DNA of 55,773 nt, taken from NCBI GenBank assembly GCA_947448685.1, contig CANFOP010000002.1, positions 1 to 55,773 of the forward strand. Reading direction: 5' to 3'. The DNA is from Chitinophagaceae bacterium (GTDB lineage: Bacteria > Bacteroidota > Bacteroidia > Chitinophagales > Chitinophagaceae). Under the pieces are notes generated by a model that saw only the letters and a program-made list of their open reading frames with translations, had not been told where the DNA came from and ran no database searches. Numbering within the stretch: the first letter of the stretch is position 1; each line of letters opens with the position of its first letter. A program made the translations under genes and the position numbers. Below are positions 42,042-51,196 of this stretch, piece after piece.

Positions 42042-43562
42042 ATGAGCACACAACATTTATCCGAACAGGAAATCATCCGCAGAGAAAAAAGAACAGAACT
42101 TGAAAAAATGGGTATTGATCCCTATCCTGCTGCTTTATACCCAGTCAATACAACGGCTGAATATATTAAAACTCATTACAAGGGAGAGGAAAACAAAGCG
42201 GACTTCGAAAACGTATGTATTGCCGGCAGGATTATGAGTGTGCGTGATATGGGAAAAGCAAATTTTGCGGTGATGCAGGACGGAACTGGCAAGATTCAGT
42301 TTTATATTAAACAAGATGACATTTGTCCCTCTGAAGACAAAGCTCTTTTTCAACAGGTATGGAAGAAATTAGTTGATATAGGAGACTTTGTCGGTATCAA
42401 GGGATTTGTTTTTACTACAAAAACCGGCGAAACGTCTATTCATGTCCGTGAGTTTACCATATTGAGTAAATCGCTTCGACCATTACCTATAGTTAAAGAA
42501 AAAGATGGGGAAGCTTTTGATGAAGTAACCGACCCTGAATTCAGATACAGACAACGTTATGCTGACCTTATTGTTAATCCCGGCGTTAAAGAAGTATTTG
42601 TAAAAAGAACAAAATTCGTGAATGCCATTCGTGAATTTTTAAATGAAAGAGGTGCGCTTGAAGTGGATACTCCTGTACTGCAAAGTATACCTGGGGGTGC
42701 AGCAGCCAGGCCATTCATTACCCATCATAACGCATTGGATGTACCCATGTATATGCGAATTGCGAATGAACTTTATTTAAAAAGATTGATTGTTGGAGGA
42801 TTTGAGTGGGTGTATGAATTCAGCAGAAATTTCCGAAATGAAGGAATGGACAGAACCCACAACCCAGAATTCACCGTTCTTGAATTTTATGTTGCTTACA
42901 AAGATTACGAGTGGATGATGAACACCACTGAGCAGATGCTGGAAAAGGCGGCTATTGCCGTTAACGGAACTTCTACCTGTTTGGTGGGCGATAAAGAAAT
43001 CAGTTTTAAGGCACCTTTCAAAAGAGTTACTATGTATGATGCCATTAAAGATCATACCGGATTTGATATCAGCAACATGGATGAAGATGGAATAAGAAAT
43101 GTTTGCCAACAGTTAGGTATACACGCAGATTTGAAATGGGGTAAAGGAAAATTGACTGATGAAATTTTTGGAGCTAAATGCGAAGGAAATTACATACAAC
43201 CAACGTTTATAACAGACTATCCTGTTGAAATGAGTCCCCTTACAAAAAAACACCGATCAAAACCCGGACTGGTAGAGCGTTTTGAGTTAATGGTAAATGG
43301 AAAAGAAATTGCCAATGCCTATAGTGAATTAAATGACCCCATTGAACAGAGAGAAAGATTTGAAGAGCAAGCCAGATTGATGGAAAGAGGAGATGATGAA
43401 GCCATGTTTATTGACCATGATTTTTTAAGAGCCTTGGAATATGGTATGCCCCCAACTAGTGGAATAGGATTTGGAATAGACAGAATTTGTATGTTGTTGA
43501 CCAATCAGCATAGTATTCAGGATGTATTGTTTTTTCCAATGATGCGCCCGGAGAATATTTAA
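42042..43562 (+). CDS. lysS: Lysyl-tRNA synthetase, class II
   Basis: A 506-residue class II enzyme of standard length. An N-terminal OB-fold anticodon-binding domain (about 55-165) is followed by the catalytic domain with motif 1 (FRYRQRYADLIVNP to IPGGAAARPF), motif 2 (RNFRNEGMDRTHNPEFT) and motif 3 (SGIGFGIDRICMLLT). It charges tRNA-Lys in the cytoplasm. It is transcribed from its own -7 box and followed 46 bases later by the DPP-IV gene. Confidence 0.98.
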   Translation: MSTQHLSEQEIIRREKRTELEKMGIDPYPAALYPVNTTAEYIKTHYKGEENKADFENVCIAGRIMSVRDMGKANFAVMQDGTGKIQFYIKQDDICPSEDKALFQQVWKKLVDIGDFVGIKGFVFTTKTGETSIHVREFTILSKSLRPLPIVKEKDGEAFDEVTDPEFRYRQRYADLIVNPGVKEVFVKRTKFVNAIREFLNERGALEVDTPVLQSIPGGAAARPFITHHNALDVPMYMRIANELYLKRLIVGGFEWVYEFSRNFRNEGMDRTHNPEFTVLEFYVAYKDYEWMMNTTEQMLEKAAIAVNGTSTCLVGDKEISFKAPFKRVTMYDAIKDHTGFDISNMDEDGIRNVCQQLGIHADLKWGKGKLTDEIFGAKCEGNYIQPTFITDYPVEMSPLTKKHRSKPGLVERFELMVNGKEIANAYSELNDPIEQRERFEEQARLMERGDDEAMFIDHDFLRALEYGMPPTSGIGFGIDRICMLLTNQHSIQDVLFFPMMRPENI

Positions 43563-43608
43563 TTGTTTTAATAGTCATTTGCCTCAGTGTTACTTTAATT
43601 TAATATTT

Positions 43609-45783
43609 ATGAAAAAACTATTCTTTTCAATCGTATTTTCTTTTGTAGCCTCAGTTGGGTTTTCACAGAAGAAAGAAAATGCAAGTACCTCCAATCAATC
43701 TTCACTTAAGGAATTAACCACCGAACAGTATTTCAAAAATAATTTCAAGGGGATAATAACGCCATTGCCAACTATTTCAAAATGGCTGGACGACAATCAT
43801 TTTTTAATGAGCAAGGATGGAAAAAATTTGGTTGTGGACGCTTCTAATGGAAATGAAAGAGAAGCTACCGATGAAGAAAAATTCGGTTCCGCATCTTCAA
43901 GCAGTACCTCTGCGTTCAATAAAGGAAATGACCTTTTTATTAAAATTGATAATAAAGAGATTCAACTGACTAACGATTCCGACAAAGAAATCAATCCTAC
44001 GATGAGTCCGGATGGCAACTATGTTGCTTATACAAAAAACAATGATTTGTACACGGTAGAAATATCCTCAAAAAGAGAAACCCGCTTGACTTTTGATGGC
44101 AGTGATTTAATATTGAATGGATATGCAAGCTGGATTTATATGGAAGAAATATTGGGAAGAGCATCTCAGTACCGTGCATTTTGGTGGAGCCCCGACAGTA
44201 AACATATTGCATTTTTCAGATCAGATGATTCCAATGTTCCTACATACACGCTTACGGATGCTCAGGGACAACATGGATATGTTGATGTAATCAGATATCC
44301 TAAGGTAGGAGACAGAAATCCCGAAGTAAAAGTGGGCATTACCGTTCCTTACGGAGGTAATGTGACATGGGCTGATTTTAATGAGCACGAAGATCAATAT
44401 TTCGGTTTGCCCTATTGGAAACCAGATGGAAGTACATTACTGGTTCAATGGATGAATCGTAAACAAAACATGCTTAAAATATGGGAAGTAAGTCCTGCAT
44501 CAGGCTTGAAAAAACCTTTTCTGATGGAAGAGCAAAAAACATGGATCAGTCTGGATGACGAAGGAAAACGAATATCGTTTTTGAATGACGGAAAAGGATT
44601 TATTTACAGAAGCGATAAAAGCGGATTTGACCAATTGTATTTTTATGATATGGCCGGAAGACTTAAAAATGTTATTCATGGCGGAAAATACACGGTGACA
44701 GAGATCAATTATATTGATGAAAAAAACAGCCTGATTTATATTACAGCCAGAAAAGAAAATTCAGCACGCAAAGATTTCTATAGCGTAAATTTCAACGGTG
44801 ACAATTTCAAAAGACTGACATTCGGAGACTTTAATCATACCTCCATCAATCTTTCGCCTAAAGCATCTTATTTTATAACAACGTACAGCAATTCGTCTAC
44901 ACCTCCTAAAATGACTTTGGTTGATAAGAATGGAAAAATTATCAGAGAGCTTGGAGATGCAAAAGACAGTGCAATTGGCAATACAAAAATCGCCAAAACT
45001 GAAATGATCAGAGTGTTGAGTGAAGACAGTCTGTATAATTTACCCATGAAAATAACCTGGCCTCTCAATATGGAAAAAGGCAAAAAATACCCTGTACTCA
45101 TATCCATATATGGTGGCCCCAATGCGGGAACTGTATGGGATTCATGGTCTTTAACAGGTTCGCAGCAATGGTATGCTAAAGAAGGACTGATACAGGTAGC
45201 CATGGATCACAGAGCCAGCGGTCATTTTGGAAAAGAAGGAGTAAACTTTATGTATCATAATCTCGGTTATTGGGAAATGAAGGATTATTCAACTATGGTG
45301 AAATGGCTGATTGAAAACGGACAGGCCGACCCATCCAAAATATGCATCACCGGTTTTAGTTATGGAGGATACATGACTTGCTTCGCTTTAACGTATGGTG
45401 CAGATGTTTTTACGCATGGAATGGCAGGTGGAAGTGTTATTGACTGGACACTCTATGACTCACATTATACGGAACGTTATATGGGTACTCCTTCAGATAA
45501 TTCAGAAGGTTACAAAAAAAGTTCTGTTTTGAATTACACGGATCGATATAAAGGAATGCTGCAAATCGTTCATGGTATTGTAGATGAAAATGTGCACATG
45601 CAAAACAGTATTCAACTTACAAGCAAATTACAGGACCAGAAAAAAGACTTCGAGTTCATGACATACAGCGGGGGTCGTCACGGATGGCCGGGAAATAAAA
45701 ATCTTCATTTTCAAAATCTGAAGACCAGATTTATTTACAGATACTTGTTAGAAAAACCTGTTCCGGAGGGAATGTTGAAATAA
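43609..45783 (+). CDS. Prolyl oligopeptidase family protein, dipeptidyl-peptidase IV-like (S9)
   Basis: A 724-residue secreted enzyme with signal peptide (MKKLFFSIVFSFVASVGFSQ). Residues ~40-490 form a DPP-IV-type beta-propeller (YASWIYMEEILGR is the Glu pair loop that binds the peptide N-terminus in DPP-IV). The C-terminal alpha/beta-hydrolase has GFSYGGY with nucleophile Ser584, VDENVH for the Asp, and GGRHGWPG for the His. It should release Xaa-Pro dipeptides in the periplasm. A frame ten codons longer exists, but the ATG at 43609 begins the signal peptide. Confidence 0.93.
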   Translation: MKKLFFSIVFSFVASVGFSQKKENASTSNQSSLKELTTEQYFKNNFKGIITPLPTISKWLDDNHFLMSKDGKNLVVDASNGNEREATDEEKFGSASSSSTSAFNKGNDLFIKIDNKEIQLTNDSDKEINPTMSPDGNYVAYTKNNDLYTVEISSKRETRLTFDGSDLILNGYASWIYMEEILGRASQYRAFWWSPDSKHIAFFRSDDSNVPTYTLTDAQGQHGYVDVIRYPKVGDRNPEVKVGITVPYGGNVTWADFNEHEDQYFGLPYWKPDGSTLLVQWMNRKQNMLKIWEVSPASGLKKPFLMEEQKTWISLDDEGKRISFLNDGKGFIYRSDKSGFDQLYFYDMAGRLKNVIHGGKYTVTEINYIDEKNSLIYITARKENSARKDFYSVNFNGDNFKRLTFGDFNHTSINLSPKASYFITTYSNSSTPPKMTLVDKNGKIIRELGDAKDSAIGNTKIAKTEMIRVLSEDSLYNLPMKITWPLNMEKGKKYPVLISIYGGPNAGTVWDSWSLTGSQQWYAKEGLIQVAMDHRASGHFGKEGVNFMYHNLGYWEMKDYSTMVKWLIENGQADPSKICITGFSYGGYMTCFALTYGADVFTHGMAGGSVIDWTLYDSHYTERYMGTPSDNSEGYKKSSVLNYTDRYKGMLQIVHGIVDENVHMQNSIQLTSKLQDQKKDFEFMTYSGGRHGWPGNKNLHFQNLKTRFIYRYLLEKPVPEGMLK

Positions 45784-45797
45784 TAAATTAAACCTTC

Positions 45798-46166
45798 CTA
45801 TTTATTTCTAGTTGAGTTTTTTAATTGAAGCAATGCATCTTCATCATATCCTATAATTAACTTGTTGCTTGTTTCTATGATGGGTCTTTTGATGATACTG
45901 GTGTTTTCAATCATAATGTCAATAGCCTCTTTTTGTGTAAGTTTTTTATTTTGATATTGAGTTGCTATTTTTTTCCAAGTTGTCCCTTTGGTATTGAATA
46001 TGGTTTCCCAATTTAATTTTTTGCACCATTGTTGAAGTTTTTCAATCGTAATACCTTCTTTTTTATAATTGTGAAAGGTGTATTTTATTTTATTGTCATC
46101 TAGCCAGTCCAATGCTTTCTTTACAGAATTACAATTGGGTATTCCATATACTATGATATCGTTCAT
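45798..46166 (-). CDS. ArsC/Spx-family protein, YffB-like
   Basis: A 122-residue thioredoxin-fold protein with YGIPNCNSVKKA at 7-18. The active-site Cys12 is present, but the CxxC second Cys and the ArsC-type Arg after it are replaced, as in YffB-like members. IKRPIIE near the C-terminus is the family's cis-proline region. It is probably a glutathione- or thiol-dependent reductase or a Spx-like adaptor, not a true arsenate reductase. One base separates it from the upstream aldo/keto reductase on the same strand. Confidence 0.86.
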   Translation of the reverse strand: MNDIIVYGIPNCNSVKKALDWLDDNKIKYTFHNYKKEGITIEKLQQWCKKLNWETIFNTKGTTWKKIATQYQNKKLTQKEAIDIMIENTSIIKRPIIETSNKLIIGYDEDALLQLKNSTRNK

Positions 46167-46167
46167 A

Positions 46168-47157
46168 TTAAAAATCGGGTAGTGTAGGTTTGGTTTTCAT
46201 GATGCCTTCTATTTTGTCCATTACTTCTTGAGTGAGTATTGGCAGTACTTCTAACGACTTTAAATTATCCAGCAGTTGTTGTTTTTTTGTTGCCCCAAGT
46301 ATCACGGTGCTTACATTCGGGTTTTTCAAACACCATGCAATACTTAAAGAGGCTGTTGATACTCCGAGTTTGTCAGAAAAATCGGAAAGTTTTTTTACTT
46401 TTTTAAGGTTGTCATCCAGCATCCATCTGTCTTTCAGCCAATCAAATCCTTCTAGACCGAATCGGCTGTTTTTAGGTATGCCGTTATTGTATTTTCCTGT
46501 CAGCAATCCTGATGCAAGTGGACTCCAGATGGTAGTACCCAATCCCACAGTTCTGAATAAATCTAAAAATTCTTTTTCCAGTTTGTTTCTTTCAAACATA
46601 TTATACTGTGGCTGTTCCATGGTTGGTCCTATTAATCTGTATTTTTCAGCCACTCTGTGCGCTTCCATGATTTCTACGCCACTCCATTCACTGGTTCCCC
46701 AATACAATACTTTTCCTTGTTGAATCAGGTGGTTCATCGCCAATACAGTTTCTTCAATAGGAGTATTTTTATCGGGTCTGTGACAGAAGTATAAATCAAG
46801 GTAATCCACTTGCAGTCTCTGAAGTGCTTCGTTGCAGGCTTCTATCAGATGCTTTCTGTTGTTTCCGGTTTGATTGGGCTTATTGTGTTTTCCTCTCCAT
46901 CCAAAAAAGGCTTTGGAAGAAACTACAAAAGAAGTACGGTCCCATTTTTTCTTCTTAAGGATACGACCCATCATTTTTTCACTTTCTCCCAGCGCATATA
47001 CTTCAGCGTTATCAAAGAAATTTATGCCATTTTCATATGCGATACTCATCAATTCTTCTGCAGTTTTATCATTGATTTGTTTGCTGAAACTAACCCAACT
47101 GCCAAATGAAAGGGCACTTACTTGTAATCCGGATTTTCCTAAACGACGATACTCCAT
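46168..47157 (-). CDS. Aldo/keto reductase (Kv-beta/YghZ-like)
   Basis: A 329-residue TIM-barrel AKR. Catalytic tetrad segments are NFFDNAEVY (Asp, Tyr), VVSSK (Lys) and YFCHRPD (His); GTSEWS and ATKKQQLLDN are NADPH-binding regions. The sequence ARSEWSGVEI-type pattern places it with the K+-channel beta-subunit/YghZ branch. The physiological carbonyl substrate is unknown. It is coupled to the YffB-like gene by a 1-base spacing; both are small-molecule redox proteins. Confidence 0.92.
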   Translation of the reverse strand: MEYRRLGKSGLQVSALSFGSWVSFSKQINDKTAEELMSIAYENGINFFDNAEVYALGESEKMMGRILKKKKWDRTSFVVSSKAFFGWRGKHNKPNQTGNNRKHLIEACNEALQRLQVDYLDLYFCHRPDKNTPIEETVLAMNHLIQQGKVLYWGTSEWSGVEIMEAHRVAEKYRLIGPTMEQPQYNMFERNKLEKEFLDLFRTVGLGTTIWSPLASGLLTGKYNNGIPKNSRFGLEGFDWLKDRWMLDDNLKKVKKLSDFSDKLGVSTASLSIAWCLKNPNVSTVILGATKKQQLLDNLKSLEVLPILTQEVMDKIEGIMKTKPTLPDF

Positions 47158-47214
47158 GATTCGTTTTTTTATGTATGAACAATAAAAATATAAACAATAC
47201 TTATCAGAAAAAGT

Positions 47215-47787
47215 TTATTGAGGAAACTTTGAAGCCGGAACGCTGATGTTTCCTGTTGAATGAAGGATCAGCCAGTTATTGAAATCCTGGCTTGCTTCCA
47301 TGCCAATACCATTGATGGTTTCATTCTTGGTTCTGATTCGAACCGGCTTATCTGTATAAAATTCCTTGCCTGTTCTGTTTCTGTCCCAGAACAGTTCATC
47401 ACAATATAAGGTGTCGCCTTTTTCAATATTAATAACAGTTACGCTGTCTCTCAGGAATACCAGACTTTGATACTGCTTGTATTTTCCATATTTCGCATCC
47501 ATTTTACTTTCAATACTGTCTGATGTATTATAGAAGTCCGCATGAATGTTCTTCGGAAACTCAATGTAGGGTTCAATCTCCTGAACATTCAGCATCAAAG
47601 GAGCTGTAACAATTGCTTTTATCTTTCCTCCAATGGTATAATTCAAAGAAATATTTTTAGCTTCCTCTACGCCTGTTTTTTTTTGATTGAAGCTGTTTAC
47701 TTTGGCTTGATCATTTTCGCAGGAACACAAAAAAAAGCAGCCTGAAATCAGTGCTGCATAAATAATATGTTGTTTTGTTTGTTTCAT
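47215..47787 (-). CDS. lptC: LptC-like LPS export lipoprotein
   Basis: A 190-residue protein with a lipoprotein-type signal (lipobox LCSC, Cys23) instead of the single transmembrane anchor of E. coli LptC. The mature part has DTLYCDELFWDRN and GKEFYTDKPVRIRT, the beta-jellyroll motifs of LptC, followed by GIGMEAS. LptC passes lipopolysaccharide from LptBFG to LptA on the periplasmic bridge. It sits downstream of coaX and an outer-membrane protein on the same strand, a gene order I believe recurs in Bacteroidetes. Confidence 0.87.
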   Translation of the reverse strand: MKQTKQHIIYAALISGCFFLCSCENDQAKVNSFNQKKTGVEEAKNISLNYTIGGKIKAIVTAPLMLNVQEIEPYIEFPKNIHADFYNTSDSIESKMDAKYGKYKQYQSLVFLRDSVTVINIEKGDTLYCDELFWDRNRTGKEFYTDKPVRIRTKNETINGIGMEASQDFNNWLILHSTGNISVPASKFPQ

Positions 47788-47821
47788 GAATATGAGTACG
47801 CGTGAGAAATTGTCACATCAA

Positions 47822-49225
47822 TTAATCATAACTTCTTTTTTGGAACCAGCGGGCATTCATGGATATGCCAAAGTTAATTCTGGTAAAACCTTCTTTGATT
47901 CCAGCAGTCAGATTACTTCCTCTCGATCCAATTTCAAAGGAAGTATTTAATGTAACGTATTCTCCCCTACTTTGAATATATCTGGGCGTTGTTAAAGGTA
48001 AGCTCAGTCCTCCTGTAAATGCAAGACTGGTTCTGGAATCTGTTATTTTAATATAATCCGGGCCATAGTATAATCCGGCCCTGTATTTTACATAATCCGA
48101 ATACTTTCTGTTAGCGCCATTGCTTTTCGCAGGATAATATTCGGCCCCTGCTCTAAAAATCCAACTGTTTTGAGTATAGTCTTTTTGATTATAATAAGTA
48201 TAATCCTTCCAATTGGAAACTTCATAGTCCGCACCTAATAACCATTGTTTATTTTTGCTTTGATAGGTAAAGCCAACTCCGTAAGAAGACGGAATAAGCA
48301 CTTTTCCTTTAGCATCTGAAATGACAGCAACGCTGTCGATCATAACTTCACCTCCATTGTAATCATAAGTAAACGTTTCATTTACTGTACTTTGTTTAGC
48401 ATTTAATTGCTGACTGAAGTTCATATAGCCCCCCAGTCTCAAAGTTCCGGTATTTTTTAAATGCATAAGATATTGAATTCCGGTAGTTAAAAACAATCCA
48501 CTAAATCTGCTCTTAACTTCATAATTTGATCTGAAGTATTGTATAGTATCATTGATAATAGAAGTTTTTGTACTGTAGTCTTTTATTCCAAAAGAAAAAC
48601 CACTGCTCGCACCAAATGAAAACTCATTTTTATGAGTACCATTTCCTGTTTTCTTAATGCCTGCACTGATATTGATTTGATTCATCCCGCCATTTCCTTC
48701 ATATAAAGTATGGATACTGTCGATAGCATTGTCTCTTTTGTTTTGTTCTATTTTATAATTAATTCTGGATATTGGACGCAAACCAAAACTCAAACCTCCA
48801 ATGGTTCCCTTTTTTTCCATTTTTTTGGTAGAAAATGGGAAAGCAACCTGCATATAAGATATCACCAGATTTTTTGTATTGTACTTGTCCGGAGTATTTG
48901 AACTTTTTAATGTTCTGAAATCTATTTCAGAACCCAGATCAAATATAGTATTTGAGAAATTTTTGGTATTGGAAATATTTCCTAACGAAGCAGGGTTGAC
49001 AAGGTTGATGTTAAATGGTGAGCCCAATAATCCATAGTCGGAATATCCAATGGAAATGCCCCCCATACCCCTGTTAACTATATTCTGATTGGGCATCAAA
49101 TCGCCAATTCCATATCTTGAATAAGGAGAGTTGTCTTGTCCAAAAAGATGAACAGTTGAAAACATGAACAAAGCCACTATCAGGAGTTTATTCAATTTGT
49201 TGATTATTAAGTTCGCTGAGTACAT
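47822..49225 (-). CDS. Outer-membrane beta-barrel protein (unknown, linked to LptC)
   Basis: A 467-residue exported protein. Signal peptide region KLNKLLIVALFMFSTVHLFGQ precedes DNSPYSRYGIGDLMPNQ, and the rest is a series of amphipathic beta strands ending in an aromatic-rich strand, consistent with an outer-membrane barrel. The NSPYSRYG(I/L)GD opening is common in a Bacteroidetes family of unknown function next to coaX. The start at 49225 overlaps coaX by 38 bases; an upstream extension without signal character is rejected. Followed by lptC 34 bases later. Confidence 0.82.
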   Translation of the reverse strand: MYSANLIINKLNKLLIVALFMFSTVHLFGQDNSPYSRYGIGDLMPNQNIVNRGMGGISIGYSDYGLLGSPFNINLVNPASLGNISNTKNFSNTIFDLGSEIDFRTLKSSNTPDKYNTKNLVISYMQVAFPFSTKKMEKKGTIGGLSFGLRPISRINYKIEQNKRDNAIDSIHTLYEGNGGMNQINISAGIKKTGNGTHKNEFSFGASSGFSFGIKDYSTKTSIINDTIQYFRSNYEVKSRFSGLFLTTGIQYLMHLKNTGTLRLGGYMNFSQQLNAKQSTVNETFTYDYNGGEVMIDSVAVISDAKGKVLIPSSYGVGFTYQSKNKQWLLGADYEVSNWKDYTYYNQKDYTQNSWIFRAGAEYYPAKSNGANRKYSDYVKYRAGLYYGPDYIKITDSRTSLAFTGGLSLPLTTPRYIQSRGEYVTLNTSFEIGSRGSNLTAGIKEGFTRINFGISMNARWFQKRSYD

Positions 49226-49922
49226 ATAAGCCTTTAAATAAAAAATTCGAATCTGCAAATGTATTTTTTTTAATTTGACTTGCAAAATAGGAAGAATCGC
49301 CACCGGTTAAAACCACGTTAAAACGATTGTATTTATTTTGATATTCTTCAATAAAGCCGGCTATTTCGGCTGTTATACCAACAATTACGCCTGATTGCAA
49401 ATTTGTTTTAGTATCATAGCCAATCAAGGGGAAATGATGAGTTGGTTTGACCAATGGAAGTTTGGCTGTGTATTCATGCATTGATTTGAATCTCATATCC
49501 ATGCCTGGAGAAATGGCTCCACCTAAAAAATGTCCGTATTGATTTACGAAGTTATAAGTGATACAAGTTCCCAATCCAATGATAAGTGAATTAAATCCGG
49601 GAAATTGATTTACTGCTGCGGCAATGAGTGAAATTCTATCCGGACCAATCGTTTCGGGCTTTGATACAGCAATAGTAAAATTTAATGCAGAATTTTTTCC
49701 TAATTTATGAAAGCTTGAGTTCTGAGCCAGTATGGTTTCTATTTCTTCATTGTGATGAATGACAGATGCAAGAATTGATTTACTGGGTGTATACTTTTTC
49801 AATAATGATTCAATGGTTGAATTGCTGTCATTTTCTATGATAAACTCTTCAATCATTTCCTGCTTGTTAAAGACGGCTGCTTTTAAGCGAGAGTTCCCAA
49901 AATCAAGGCAAATAGTCCGCAT
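49188..49922 (-). CDS. coaX: Type III pantothenate kinase
   Basis: A 244-residue ASKHA-fold kinase. DFGNS (7-11) is the phosphate-1 motif, GPDRISLIAAAV contains the conserved Asp-Arg, GTCITYNFV follows, and GGAISPGMDMR is the phosphate-2/adenosine region. CoaX catalyses the first step of coenzyme A synthesis and needs a monovalent cation. The start ATG at 49922 fits. Its 3' end is overlapped by the outer-membrane protein gene, so their expression is linked. Confidence 0.95.
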   Translation of the reverse strand: MRTICLDFGNSRLKAAVFNKQEMIEEFIIENDSNSTIESLLKKYTPSKSILASVIHHNEEIETILAQNSSFHKLGKNSALNFTIAVSKPETIGPDRISLIAAAVNQFPGFNSLIIGLGTCITYNFVNQYGHFLGGAISPGMDMRFKSMHEYTAKLPLVKPTHHFPLIGYDTKTNLQSGVIVGITAEIAGFIEEYQNKYNRFNVVLTGGDSSYFASQIKKNTFADSNFLFKGLYVLSELNNQQIE

Positions 49923-49959
49923 TCTGTATTGTATAAATTATTCATGAAAAATGGGTGCG

Positions 49960-51036
49960 CTATGCTTTTTCAAACAAATCAAAAAAGACATTTTCAATGG
50001 CTTTTACAGAGTAATTAAATACGATTCTGCTTCTGGCATTTTTACCGATTTCAAAACGGGTATCAGTATTGACAATCAACTTTTCCAGCTTGTTATACCA
50101 TTCAGTTTCATTTTCAACCCAAAATCCGTCAGCACAATCTGTTACCACTTGTCTATTGGTGCCAACAGGACTGACCACTGCAGGAATCCCAAGGCTCATG
50201 TATTGAATTGCCTTAAATGCACATTTACCCAGTTCTACTTCTGTATTTTTAAGAGGCATGATTCCTATATTCATTTCCAGCAGGTCTTCAATTTCTGTTA
50301 AAAGCCTCCATTTTTTATAAACGTATTCGATATTGTTGAAGGAAGGATCCTTGTCTGCTATTATCAAAAAACGGAAGTTGTATTTTTTTTTCAGTTCATT
50401 AAGCACGGGAATTACAATTTCCAAATTATGAAAGTTGGTAAAAGTTCCGGTCCATCCAATGGTTAGCGGAGTTTCCTGTTGATTTTTCAATCTGTTGTGC
50501 ATTATTTCGGTATCAACGACAGTAGGGATTATGCGAACATCTTTACAAAAATCCTTAGCATATTTGGCAAGAAATTCATTGCCTACAGATACGATATGAC
50601 TATACCTGCAAATTTTTTCCACTTTCCAACTGCATTTTAAATTGGCAACCATGGGGTTTGATTCAGAAGCCATTTTGATCCATATGGAATCATCAAAATC
50701 ATATATAATTTTCTTTCTAAGCATTTTGGCGATAATCCATTCTATAATAGGTGGACCAACAGGCGCCGCTTCCCTATGTATAAATATAAAATCATATTTA
50801 TACATACTGAAAAGAAGTAAAAATCTTTTGATAAAACCATTTATGATGCCTGTTGCTTTTCTGAAAAAGTGATTTTTTTCGTATAGAATTGACCATGTCG
50901 CATCACTGAAAAATGGCTTTTGAGTAAAAACTATATTTTTAACGCTGCTTTTTCCAATAAAGTGTTCAAACCTAAATCTTTGGCTTGGCGAAATGTTATT
51001 TGGTGCCGGGGCAAGTATTAAAACTTTCAAATGCAT
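49960..51036 (-). CDS. GT-B fold glycosyltransferase (GT4-like)
   Basis: A 358-residue GT-B enzyme: N-terminal KVLILAPAPNNISPSQRFRFEHF, an FDDSIW segment, GWTGTFTNFHNLE at the start of the nucleotide-sugar domain, and a C-terminal KAIQYMSLGIPAVVSPVGTN that is the GT4 donor-binding motif. The start at 51036 (MHLKVLILAP) is preferred over a TTG 5 codons upstream. It is divergent from rmlB, so it may belong to the same glycan locus, with its own minus-strand -7 box. Confidence 0.87.
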   Translation of the reverse strand: MHLKVLILAPAPNNISPSQRFRFEHFIGKSSVKNIVFTQKPFFSDATWSILYEKNHFFRKATGIINGFIKRFLLLFSMYKYDFIFIHREAAPVGPPIIEWIIAKMLRKKIIYDFDDSIWIKMASESNPMVANLKCSWKVEKICRYSHIVSVGNEFLAKYAKDFCKDVRIIPTVVDTEIMHNRLKNQQETPLTIGWTGTFTNFHNLEIVIPVLNELKKKYNFRFLIIADKDPSFNNIEYVYKKWRLLTEIEDLLEMNIGIMPLKNTEVELGKCAFKAIQYMSLGIPAVVSPVGTNRQVVTDCADGFWVENETEWYNKLEKLIVNTDTRFEIGKNARSRIVFNYSVKAIENVFFDLFEKA

Positions 51037-51048
51037 CAATATTATCTT

Positions 51049-51056
51049 CAAAAATA
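51049..51056 (-). promoter_or_regulatory. Candidate minus-strand -7 box (TATTTTTG)
   Basis: On the minus strand the sequence reads TATTTTTG, exact TAnnTTTG, ending about 12 bases before the ATG of the GT4-like gene. It implies a very short leader. Confidence 0.45.
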
Positions 51057-51180
51057 AATAAGAAAAAATTAATGAAGCATTTTAACTTATAATCTTTCGA
51101 CATTTTAACCTAGTATTAAACTTTATTTGTAATATATTAAAATAGGCTTTCAACTCTACCTATAATATTTTCAATTTTCG

Positions 51181-51188
51181 TATTTTTG
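51181..51188 (+). promoter_or_regulatory. Candidate -7 promoter box of rmlB (TATTTTTG)
   Basis: Exact TAnnTTTG ending 8 bases before the rmlB ATG at 51197. No -33 TTG at normal spacing; near-leaderless arrangement. Confidence 0.5.
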
Positions 51189-51196
51189 ATTCAGTT

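Noticed and set aside
46232-46723. 163-codon plus-strand open frame inside the aldo/keto reductase
   Set aside because: Antisense to a gene with all catalytic residues intact; composition is typical of a shadow frame.
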